8,302 nucleotides of DNA from Deltaproteobacteria bacterium (lineage in GTDB: Bacteria; Desulfobacterota; Desulfarculia; Adiutricales; Adiutricaceae), in assembly GCA_031278835.1 (NCBI GenBank), contig JAITJP010000289.1, positions 1 to 8,302 of the forward strand, in the 5' to 3' direction. Under the pieces are notes generated by a model that saw only the letters and a list, made by a program, of their open reading frames with translations, made no database searches and was not told the DNA's origin. Below, piece by piece: positions 1 through 5,069 of this stretch (position 1 is the first letter of the stretch; every line of letters begins with the position of its first letter). Both the position numbers and the translations under genes were made by a program.

Positions 1-179
1 TAAGCGAAAAAATAGCTAAAAAAACTAACCAAGATAAAAAATTGAAATTTACAATGTTTCAAACCAATAAAATTAAACTAATATTTACTTTGGCCTTTGT
101 TAATCAGCCGTTCAGCCCCCCAGGGCCAGCCAAACTGTCTTATTATGGCTAAAAGCTAAACCATATTAAACTTTTAAGC

Positions 180-230
180 AAAAAGCCCAGCCGGCCCCGG
201 CCCCGGTCAGCGCCCAGAGCCAGGCTTTTT
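180..230. terminator. Possible bidirectional terminator hairpin
   Basis: AAAAAGCC at 180-187 is complementary to GGCTTTTT at 223-230, giving an 8-bp stem flanked by A on the left and T on the right. The loop of about 35 nt is extremely GC-rich (repeated CCGGCCCC) and shows no obvious extra stem. The T-run lies inside the stem, as in many A/T-flanked bidirectional terminators. It may end a gene lying left of the window. The long loop makes this only a moderate candidate. Confidence 0.35.
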
Positions 231-429
231 ATGGCCCATAAATTTAAAAAAATATTTTAAATATTCACTAAACCATGGTATGATAACCCTAGAACTAAAA
301 ATAATTTAATGTTTTTTACTGATTTAACTAGCTAAATTTTTTGATTTTTGCCCTCCAATTGGCCTTTAGTTATGTTTTTCAAACAGGGGCCGGCCGTGGT
401 TTTTTGGCTTTTTTGGCCCCAAGGCCCCT

Positions 430-460
430 GCCAGGCCCGGCTCAAGGCCTGGCCCAGGCC
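430..460. repeat. GC-rich competing inverted repeats
   Basis: GCCAGGCC (430-437) pairs perfectly with GGCCTGGC (446-453) across an 8-nt loop. The same middle arm, GGCCTGG (446-452), also pairs with CCAGGCC (454-460) across one base, so two mutually exclusive hairpins are possible. A GGCCGGCC palindrome sits upstream at 388-395. The island contrasts sharply with the AT-rich DNA around it. It lies just before the predicted promoter of the HTH gene. It may be a structured RNA, a GC-rich repeat, or compositional noise. Confidence 0.5.
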
Positions 461-506
461 ATGGGCCGGGCCTTTAGGTCAAGGGGCCAAGTGCTAAAAT
501 TAATAA

Positions 507-535
507 TTGACAAAGGACTTGAAAAGTATTAGGCT
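507..535 (+). promoter_or_regulatory. Candidate sigma-70-type promoter of the HTH gene
   Basis: TTGACA at 507-512 matches the -35 consensus exactly. Seventeen bases later TAGGCT (530-535) gives a weak -10 (three of six matches). The surrounding DNA is AT-rich and the start codon of the HTH gene is about 60 bp downstream, a normal leader length. The perfect -35 and correct spacing are seen directly; promoter activity is inferred. Confidence 0.4.
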
Positions 536-596
536 AAACCCGTTAAAGTGAACTTCTCATTATGGTTAACAAAAGGTTAGGACACCGGAGGTTTCA

Positions 597-836
597 ATGG
601 AAGACCCTGACAAGGTGCTCACTATTGGCGAGGCGGCCAAGTTACTTGGCGTGGGCCCAAAAACCCTGTCGGCCATGGTCCGGGCTGGAAAGGTGCCTGG
701 TTTTCGCATTGGCGAGCGCGGCTATTGGCGTATCAAACGCCGCGACATAGACAAGTTAATGGACCCGCAATCTAGCCAAAAATCGCCCTCGGAGATTAAC
801 CCCCCAGCCGGGGCCGAGAAAAATCGTAACCCCTGA
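597..836 (+). CDS. Small excisionase/MerR-like helix-turn-helix DNA-binding protein
   Basis: A 79-residue protein with one HTH_17-type (excisionase family) winged-helix module at about residues 9-55. Visible landmarks are the first helix TIGEAAKLLGV, the turn and recognition helix GPKTLSAMVRAGKVPGFRI, and the basic wing ending YWRIKRRDIDKLM. Residues 56-79 are a polar, Pro/Ser/Asn-rich tail. GGAGG at 587-591 lies five bases before the ATG, which settles the start against an overlapping ATG at 562 in another frame. Proteins of this size and fold bind DNA, either as small regulators or as recombination directionality factors. No integrase or phage gene is visible here, so a transcription-regulator role is the safer reading. 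It stands alone, with its own candidate promoter and a strong terminator. Target sites are unknown. Confidence 0.9.
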   Translation: MEDPDKVLTIGEAAKLLGVGPKTLSAMVRAGKVPGFRIGERGYWRIKRRDIDKLMDPQSSQKSPSEINPPAGAEKNRNP

Positions 837-871
837 GCCTGGGCCTTTTCGAGGTCGCGGGCTTTTTTTTT
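836..871 (+). terminator. Intrinsic terminator of the HTH gene
   Basis: The hairpin begins at the last base of the TGA stop. AGCCTG (836-841) pairs with CGGGCT (858-863, one T-G pair) and GGCCT (842-846) pairs with AGGTC (852-856, one wobble). A single bulged G (857) separates the two helices and TTTCG forms the loop. A run of nine T (863-871) follows directly. This is a textbook rho-independent terminator and separates the gene from cysS. Confidence 0.85.
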
Positions 872-962
872 CCCCAGCCCAACCACCCTCCTCCCGTTTG
901 GCCGTTTCTGACCCCGGCCTTTCGGCTCTCCCCCAAAACCCCTGTTTTTTACTTGCCCAAGA

Positions 963-972
963 GGGCCGGCCC
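963..972. repeat. 10-bp perfect palindrome GGGCCGGCCC
   Basis: GGGCCGGCCC reads the same on both strands. A neighbouring GGCCC (977-981) can pair alternatively with its first half (963-967). It contains the same GGCCGGCC octamer as 388-395. Its function is unknown and it may only reflect the GGCC-rich composition. Confidence 0.5.
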
Positions 973-983
973 TTATGGCCCGC

Positions 984-1004
984 CGAGGCGACTTGGCCGC
1001 CTCG
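984..1004. repeat. 7-bp perfect hairpin CGAGGCG/CGCCTCG
   Basis: CGAGGCG (984-990) and CGCCTCG (998-1004) are exact reverse complements around a 7-nt loop. No T-tract follows, so it is not an intrinsic terminator. It sits 27 bp left of the much larger hairpin at 1032-1079, and the two may form one structured unit. Confidence 0.55.
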
Positions 1005-1031
1005 ACAAGATGGTCCAGTTTGACCCCTTGG

Positions 1032-1079
1032 ACTTTGGCTTAACCGCCCGGGCCTGGCCTCGGGCGGTTAAGCCAAAGT
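1032..1079. repeat. 19-bp perfect inverted repeat
   Basis: Left arm ACTTTGGCTTAACCGCCCG (1032-1050) and right arm CGGGCGGTTAAGCCAAAGT (1061-1079) are exact reverse complements over all 19 bases, around the 10-nt centre GGCCTGGCCT. No T-run follows on either strand, so it is not a simple terminator. A smaller odd-centred palindrome, AGGCT-A-AGCCT (1080-1090), abuts it. Possible roles are a structured RNA, a REP-like element, a protein-binding dyad, or a remnant of a small mobile element. I cannot choose between these. Confidence 0.8.
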
Positions 1080-1229
1080 AGGCTAAGCCTAAAAGGAGCC
1101 TGCCTTGAATCGCAAGGTTATATAAGGTAAACTAAAAGGGAAGTTTTTGGGGGACCATCCCCGAATTGTGGCTTTGGAAAACGGGCCCTTAACGGGTCAA
1201 AGGTAATGAGTTTAAGGTAAATAACCGAT

Positions 1230-1277
1230 CCGGCTAGGCCCCGCCGGCTTGGGAAAAAGCCGCCAGCGCTTTTTTTA
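1230..1277 (+). promoter_or_regulatory. Three overlapping hairpins with T-tract, possible attenuator or sRNA terminator
   Basis: CCGGC (1230-1234) pairs with GCCGG (1243-1247). CGGCTT (1245-1250) pairs with AAGCCG (1257-1262). AAAAAGC (1254-1260) pairs with GCTTTTT (1268-1274), and T continues to 1276. Neighbouring stems share bases, so the second excludes both the first and the third. This is the logic of an attenuator or switch, with the third stem acting as terminator. It lies about 345 bp before the cysS start, on the same strand. It could equally be the end of an independent small RNA. No T-box motif or Cys-rich leader peptide is visible. Confidence 0.35.
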
Positions 1278-1608
1278 GCCCTTAAGTTAAGTTTTTAAGA
1301 TATTTTTTATTTTTAACTAATTTAACCAAATGGCTTGATAGAAATTGGTAAATAACGATGATTTTTTCTGTTAATTAGTAATTTTGATTTTGATGGGAGA
1401 TTTGCTTGGTTAAATATCGATTGCTTCTGGCTTTTTTTTGGCTAAATTGCTAATTATAGCCATTTTTTTTGCCCTTTGTCCTTTAGCCGTCATCATGATT
1501 TTGTAAAATTATTATCTTTATTCTTAAGGCGGATTTATTTTTCTAAAGTCTTTGTTCCAGTTTACCATCCGCCATTTTTTCCCAGCCCCAACCTTGGGGC
1601 CCTTTTTG

Positions 1609-1614
1609 AAAGGA
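1609..1614 (+). promoter_or_regulatory. Ribosome binding site supporting the TTG start of cysS
   Basis: AAAGGA ends eight bases before TTG at 1623, which is good spacing. The alternative ATG at 1653 would remove the conserved LRIYNT segment that normally begins cysteinyl-tRNA synthetases. The far-upstream start at 1476 would add 49 residues with no homology to the family. Confidence 0.65.
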
Positions 1615-1622
1615 CAGGTCCA

Positions 1623-3050
1623 TTGCCTGAGAGTTTAAGGATCTACAACACCATGACCCACAAGCTTGAGGAGTTACGTCCCCTGGTTGCCGGTCAAGTA
1701 GGAATTTACGTCTGCGGGCCCACGGTCTACGACGACGCCCACATTGGCCACGCCCGGGCCGTCTTGGCCTTTGACGTCTTGGTTAGGCACCTTTTGGCCT
1801 TAGGCTATAAAGTCAAATACGTTCGCAATTACACCGATATTGATGACAAAATAATTGCCAGAGCCAAGGAAAGAGGCCTTAATTGGAAAGATCTGGCCGA
1901 AAATCACATAAAAAGCTTTGAAGAAGATTTAAAAGCCTTGGATTGCTTGCCCCCAACCGACTGCCCCCGGGCCACCGATTACATCCCCCAGATGATCGAA
2001 GACGTCAAAGCTATCGTGGCTAACGGCCTGGCCTACGCCATCGATGGCGACGTTTATTTTGACGTGCAAAAAAGCCCCAACTACGGTTGCCTTTCCGGTC
2101 GTAGGACCGACGAACAGGAAGCCGGAGCCCGGGTGGCCGTGGACGATCGTAAAGTCCATCCCTCGGATTTTGCCCTGTGGAAGGCGGCCAAAGCCGATGA
2201 ACCGTCCTGGCCCTCGCCCTGGGGGCCGGGCCGCCCCGGTTGGCACATCGAGTGCTCGACCATGAGCGCCCGACTGCTTGGCCCCAGCTTTGACCTCCAC
2301 GGCGGCGGACAGGACCTGATCTTTCCCCACCACGAAAACGAACTGGCCCAAAGCGCCGCCCTCGACCGGCCCATGGCCACTATTTGGGCCCACAACGGCT
2401 TTGTCAATATAAACAATGAAAAAATGTCCAAATCTTTGGGAAACTTCTTTACCATCAAAGACATCTTAAAGATCTGCTCGGCCGAGGTGCTTAGATTTTT
2501 TCTGGTCTCCAAACACTACCGTAGCCCCCTGGAATTTTCCGAAGAAGGCTTAAAAGAATCGGCCCGGGCCTTGGATCGAGTCTATCGGACCATGGCGGCG
2601 GCCGAGGAACTCTTGGTTGGCTATGAGCCCTCGGCCAATCAAGCTCCCTTAGCCGAAGCCCAGGCCCTAAAGCTCAACTTTGACCAAGCCCTAAACGAGG
2701 ACCTCAATACCGCCCAAGCCCTGGGCCATAGCTTTGAGCTGGTCCGCTTATTAAATAAATACGTCAGCTCCCAGGACCAAGCCTCCAGCCAAAAGGCTCT
2801 GGACATCTTAAAGGCCATGGGTCAGGAACTGGCCCTTTGGCCCAAAAGCCCGGCCCAATATCTCGAGTCCCTAAAGGCCAAGGCCCCGGAGGGCCTCAGC
2901 CAGGCCGAAATCGATAGCCGGGTGGCCGCCAGAAACCAAGCCCGTTCCCGTAAAGACTGGGCCGAGGCCGATCGTCTCCGAAAAGAACTGGCCGATCTGG
3001 GCGTAATCTTGGAAGACAAAGCCGGACAAACCAGCTGGCGTTACGCTTAA
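1623..3050 (+). CDS. cysS: Cysteinyl-tRNA synthetase (class I)
   Basis: This enzyme charges tRNA-Cys with cysteine using ATP, in the cytoplasm. From the TTG start it has 475 residues, close to the usual 460-480. The N-terminus LRIYNT (residues 5-10) leads to YVCGPTVYD with Cys31, then HIGH at 40-43. The remaining predicted zinc ligands are Cys211 in WHIECS, His236 and Glu240 in HHENE, spaced as in the E. coli enzyme. KMSKS is at 267-271, followed by the DALR-type anticodon-binding helices (from about residue 300). The C-terminal domain includes DWAEADRLRKELADLG and ends near TSWRY. All catalytic signatures are intact, so it should be active. It is flanked by its own spacer and a strong terminator and appears monocistronic. 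Confidence 0.97.
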   Translation: MPESLRIYNTMTHKLEELRPLVAGQVGIYVCGPTVYDDAHIGHARAVLAFDVLVRHLLALGYKVKYVRNYTDIDDKIIARAKERGLNWKDLAENHIKSFEEDLKALDCLPPTDCPRATDYIPQMIEDVKAIVANGLAYAIDGDVYFDVQKSPNYGCLSGRRTDEQEAGARVAVDDRKVHPSDFALWKAAKADEPSWPSPWGPGRPGWHIECSTMSARLLGPSFDLHGGGQDLIFPHHENELAQSAALDRPMATIWAHNGFVNINNEKMSKSLGNFFTIKDILKICSAEVLRFFLVSKHYRSPLEFSEEGLKESARALDRVYRTMAAAEELLVGYEPSANQAPLAEAQALKLNFDQALNEDLNTAQALGHSFELVRLLNKYVSSQDQASSQKALDILKAMGQELALWPKSPAQYLESLKAKAPEGLSQAEIDSRVAARNQARSRKDWAEADRLRKELADLGVILEDKAGQTSWRYA

Positions 3051-3095
3051 AGCCCCTCTTTCCTGGCCTTTTGGCCAAAAAATCGCCTCAAAACA

Positions 3096-3160
3096 AAAAA
3101 AAATCGACCGATAAGCCTTAATCCCCACGGGGATTGAGAAAATATCGGTCGATTTTTTTT
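3096..3160. terminator. Bidirectional intrinsic terminator between cysS and the Sel1 array
   Basis: Bases 3096-3113 (eight A then TCGACCGATA) are fully complementary to 3143-3160 (TATCGGTCGA then eight T), an 18-bp stem. The loop carries a second hairpin, CTTAATCCCC (3117-3126) against GGGGATTGAG (3129-3138), with one T-G pair. T-tracts are present at the 3' side on both strands. It lies 46 bp after the cysS stop and 257 bp beyond the stop of the convergent Sel1 gene, so it can serve both. A shorter TGGCC/GGCCA hairpin precedes it at 3064-3077. Confidence 0.85.
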
Positions 3161-3416
3161 ATCTAGAAAGTTTAGAACCCAAACGTCCAGAGGTTAAGGG
3201 ATTTTTTATGTTTTTACTTATTAAAGTTTGAGTCGTTAAAGTTGATAGAGCGAAATTGACAAAACAAATCCTAACTTCCAGGACTTGGAGCTTTTAAAGT
3301 CAAGGCCAGTAAAAACTCAAATCCCTGAAAAAGTAAAAAAATTTAGCCTTATGGCCTAAAATAGCTAAACTAAAGCCAAAAAACTAGCTTTGGCGGCCCT
3401 GGAAGTCAAAAAGGCC
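3161..3416. other. Spacer downstream of the last Sel1 gene, with a copy of the array's repeated block
   Basis: AT-rich DNA with no gene. It contains the leftmost copy of the intergenic block that recurs in the array: CCAGGACTTGG at 3278-3288 and AGTAAAAACTCA at 3308-3319. A small inverted repeat, GCCAAA (3375-3380) and TTTGGC (3389-3394), lies just past the stop of the Sel1 gene. Its T-run is in the loop on the gene strand, so it is not a clear terminator. Confidence 0.6.
3293..3320 (-). promoter_or_regulatory. Orphan copy of the array promoter-like motif
   Basis: On the - strand, TTGAGT (3320-3315) is followed after 16 bp by TTTAAA (3298-3293). The dyad-like CCAGGACTTGG follows immediately at 3288-3278. 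The arrangement matches the three copies that precede Sel1 genes. Here no gene follows, only the bidirectional terminator. It may be the left end of a lost array unit. Function as a promoter is inferred from recurrence only. Confidence 0.3.
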
Positions 3417-4688
3417 TTATTTTTGGCGCCTTAATTGGGCGACTTTTTCCTGGGCCGCTTTGGAGCCACGGGCGGCGGCCAGCTTATAGTATTTAAGGGC
3501 CGTGATGAGATTTTTTTCCACCCCATGGCCGTTATAATAGAGTAGGCCGATGTTATGCAAAGCCTGGTGCTCACCCTGATCGGCGGCCATGAGCCAGTAT
3601 TTCAAGGCCTGGGCGTAATTTCGTTCCACGCCATGGCCGTCATAGTAAAGCAGGCCCACGTTAAACTGGGCGTCCAGATGACCCAGCTCGGCGGCCATGA
3701 CCCAGTATTTAAGAGCTTTTTCGAAGTTTTTTTCCACTCCTTGGCCGGTATAGAAAAATAGACCCATGTTATACTGGGCGTCGGAATCGCCCCGCTCGGC
3801 GGCCTGGAGCCAATATTTCTGGGCTTGGCTAAGACTTTCCTCCACCCCTTCACCGGTATAGTAGGCGCAGCCTACTTTAAACAGGCAGGGGGCGTGCCCC
3901 TGTTCGGCGCCCTGGAACCAATATTTCATGGCTTGGCCCAGGTCTTGCTTAACCCCGTCACCTTCGTGGTAAGCCCCACCCAAATAATATTGAGCGTTGG
4001 GATGACCCCGCTCGGCGGCCAGGCGCCAGTATTGGTGGGCTTGGCTGATATTTTTCTCCACCCCTTTACCTTCATAGTAAGACTCACCCAAAAAAGTCTG
4101 GGCGTCGGGCTGACCCTGATCAGCGGCCAGGCGCCAATATTTTATGGCTTGGCAGTGATCTTGGTCCAGCCCCTCACCCAGATGGTAAGCCAGACCTAAT
4201 AAAGTCTGAGCCTCGGCTTGACCCTGATCGGCGGCCAGGCGCAAATATTTCAGGCCTTTAAGCAGATCTTTGTTCAGCCCTTGGCCTTCCAGGTAAGCCT
4301 GACCAACCAAGTACTGAGAGAGCGGCTCACCCAGGTCGGCCGCTTGGAGCAAGAAGTCAAAGATCTGGACCAGGTCTATATCCAGGCCCGGCTCGACCTT
4401 AATGGCCTGGTCGCTTAAAAACTTGGCTTTTTCCTTGTGCCATTGAGCGGCCTGGGCCAACCATTTAGAGCTCTCTTCATGATCCACCCTGACCCCATGG
4501 CCATAACGATAAGCTTCGGCCAGCCTTAATTGGGCTTTTCTGTGGCCTTTTTCCGCCGCCAGACGCCAAAACTCAAGGGCTTTTTCTAAGTCCCGTTCGA
4601 CTTTTTCTCCCGAATAGTGAGCCTGGCCCAGCTCGAAAAGTTCATTGGGACTGGCTAACTTAGCATCCTTTGAAAAAAGGTCGGTCAT
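3417..4688 (-). CDS. Sel1-repeat protein, 11 repeats
   Basis: A 423-residue protein made wholly of Sel1-like repeats, the alpha/alpha solenoid repeats related to TPRs that act as protein-interaction scaffolds. The count is exact: 12 leader residues (MTDLFSKDAKLA), eleven 36-residue repeats, and a 15-residue half-repeat cap. Typical units read like AQYYLGGAYHEGDGV...QAMKYW and end in AA-x-x-G. Repeats 2 and 3 (residues 49-120) are the most divergent. There is no signal peptide or membrane segment, so a cytoplasmic location is expected. The ATG at 4688 has AGGAG (4697-4693) four bases before it. It matches the MTD/MAD starts of both neighbouring paralogs, which is why I reject a TTG start ten codons upstream. 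It is the last gene of a head-to-tail array. Its binding partner is unknown. Confidence 0.93.
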   Translation of the reverse strand: MTDLFSKDAKLASPNELFELGQAHYSGEKVERDLEKALEFWRLAAEKGHRKAQLRLAEAYRYGHGVRVDHEESSKWLAQAAQWHKEKAKFLSDQAIKVEPGLDIDLVQIFDFLLQAADLGEPLSQYLVGQAYLEGQGLNKDLLKGLKYLRLAADQGQAEAQTLLGLAYHLGEGLDQDHCQAIKYWRLAADQGQPDAQTFLGESYYEGKGVEKNISQAHQYWRLAAERGHPNAQYYLGGAYHEGDGVKQDLGQAMKYWFQGAEQGHAPCLFKVGCAYYTGEGVEESLSQAQKYWLQAAERGDSDAQYNMGLFFYTGQGVEKNFEKALKYWVMAAELGHLDAQFNVGLLYYDGHGVERNYAQALKYWLMAADQGEHQALHNIGLLYYNGHGVEKNLITALKYYKLAAARGSKAAQEKVAQLRRQK

Positions 4689-4692
4689 GGCT

Positions 4693-4697
4693 CTCCT
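4693..4697 (-). promoter_or_regulatory. Ribosome binding site deciding the start of the 11-repeat Sel1 gene
   Basis: AGGAG on the - strand ends four bases before the ATG at 4688. No comparable site precedes the in-frame TTG at 4718. Confidence 0.65.
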
Positions 4698-4785
4698 AAT
4701 GCCCCCCTGGGCGGCCAAATTAGCCGCGCTTAAATTGAGCCTAACCTAGCCAAAAGGTCAGGTCACCGCTAAATCGGCCCATAAA

Positions 4786-4828
4786 GGGCCCAAATGGCCC
4801 CAGGGCCAGCTTTAAGCCGGGCCCTGGG
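4786..4828 (-). promoter_or_regulatory. Competing GC-rich hairpins in the leader of the 11-repeat Sel1 gene
   Basis: CCCAGGGCC (4799-4807) pairs with GGCCCTGGG (4820-4828), a 9-bp stem with a 12-nt loop. GGGCC (4786-4790) can pair instead with GGCCC (4796-4800), which overlaps the first arm. The structures lie about 100-140 nt before the start codon on the transcribed side. No T-run follows, so this is not a terminator. A post-transcriptional role is possible but unproven. Confidence 0.4.
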
Positions 4829-4898
4829 CGAACTTATTAACCAAGGCAGGTTTTACTTACTTATCAAAGTAAGGCTTGATTAAAGAAAATCAACAAAA

Positions 4899-4913
4899 CA
4901 AAGCCGGGCTTTG
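4899..4913. promoter_or_regulatory. Dyad CAAAGCC-G-GGCTTTG
   Basis: CAAAGCC (4899-4905) and GGCTTTG (4907-4913) are exact reverse complements around a single G. A shorter version, AAGCC-C-GGCTT, occupies the same place before the 8-repeat gene (7928-7938). A degraded version, AAAGTCTGGGTTT, lies before the 12-repeat gene (6522-6534). Position and symmetry suit an operator, but shared descent of the spacers would also explain the recurrence. Confidence 0.35.
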
Positions 4914-4947
4914 GTCAACAAAAACCAAATAAACCAGACTTGGAACC

Positions 4948-4975
4948 ATCAAAATCAGACTAAGTAAAAACTCAC
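4948..4975 (-). promoter_or_regulatory. Promoter-like motif upstream of the 11-repeat Sel1 gene
   Basis: On the - strand, GTGAGT (4975-4970), 16 bp, then TTTGAT (4953-4948). The dyad-like CCAGACTTGG (4943-4934, one base shorter than in the other copies) follows directly. The start codon is about 260 bp downstream, a long leader. Recurrence of the same layout before the other Sel1 genes is the main support. Confidence 0.4.
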
Positions 4976-5041
4976 AAGCTTAAATAACTGAAATTTTGTC
5001 TAAGTTTAAACATATGGCGAGAGATATCTAATTAAAATTAA

Positions 5042-5059
5042 AAAAAAACTGGTTTTTTT
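5042..5059. terminator. Weak A/T-only hairpin after the 12-repeat Sel1 gene
   Basis: Seven A (5042-5048) face seven T (5053-5059) around CTGG, 11 bp beyond the stop codon at 5070. On the gene strand the 3' arm is a T-run that continues to nine T. The stem is A-T only, so termination would be weak. It is also symmetric and could act on either strand. Confidence 0.3.
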
Positions 5060-5069
5060 AGAAAAGCGG

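Larger units (their letters stand above)
1..596. other. AT-rich spacer with GC-rich islands, no convincing gene
   Basis: This stretch is dominated by A/T tracts interrupted by GGCC-rich patches near 105-130, 185-225 and 386-489. One open frame starts at a TTG (341) and runs to 532. Its translation is low-complexity, rich in Gly/Pro/Ala from the GGCC patches, and has no ribosome site, so I do not call it a gene. A TATGAT hexamer at 279-284 lies 17 bp after TTTAAA (256-261) and could be a + strand promoter, but such matches are expected by chance in this composition. The first bases could belong to the tail of a gene outside the window; this cannot be decided here. Confidence 0.6.
872..1622. 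other. 750-bp spacer before cysS with several hairpins, no gene seen
   Basis: No open frame here has both a ribosome site and protein-like composition. The frame opening at 1476 is only the N-terminal over-extension of cysS. The left half (900-1080) is GC-rich and full of inverted repeats, listed separately. The middle (1080-1290) has mixed composition and ends in overlapping hairpins and a T-tract, as the 3' end of a small RNA or leader would. The right part (1290-1600) is AT-rich. A weak promoter-like pair, TTGCTT (1421-1426) and TAAATT (1443-1448) with 16 bp between, could serve cysS. I looked for tRNA, T-box, SRP and RNase P landmarks and found none. Confidence 0.6.
4689..5069. other. 381-bp spacer between the 11- and 12-repeat Sel1 genes
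   Basis: No gene. In transcription order (right to left) it holds an A/T hairpin just past the 12-repeat gene, the repeated promoter-like block (about 5012-4899), an AT-rich stretch related to the leaders of the other Sel1 genes (4893-4846), and a GC-rich hairpin region (4830-4740) that the other spacers lack. The AT-rich stretch carries TTGATT on the - strand (4893-4888). Confidence 0.6.

Noticed and set aside
341..532. 63-codon frame from a TTG start
   Set aside because: Its composition follows the GGCC-rich island, no ribosome site precedes it, and no domain is visible.
1090..1290. Possible tRNA, T-box, SRP RNA or RNase P RNA
   Set aside because: No T-loop GGTTCGA-like sequence, no T-box motif and none of the conserved core sequences of the other RNAs could be found; only generic hairpins are present.
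1929..2512. Long - strand open frames inside cysS
   Set aside because: cysS has every catalytic motif in the + frame. The opposite frames have no recognisable domain and arise from GC-biased codon use.
4688..4718. TTG start ten codons upstream of the 11-repeat Sel1 gene's ATG
   Set aside because: The ATG has a ribosome site and yields the same 12-residue leader as both paralogs; the extension has neither.
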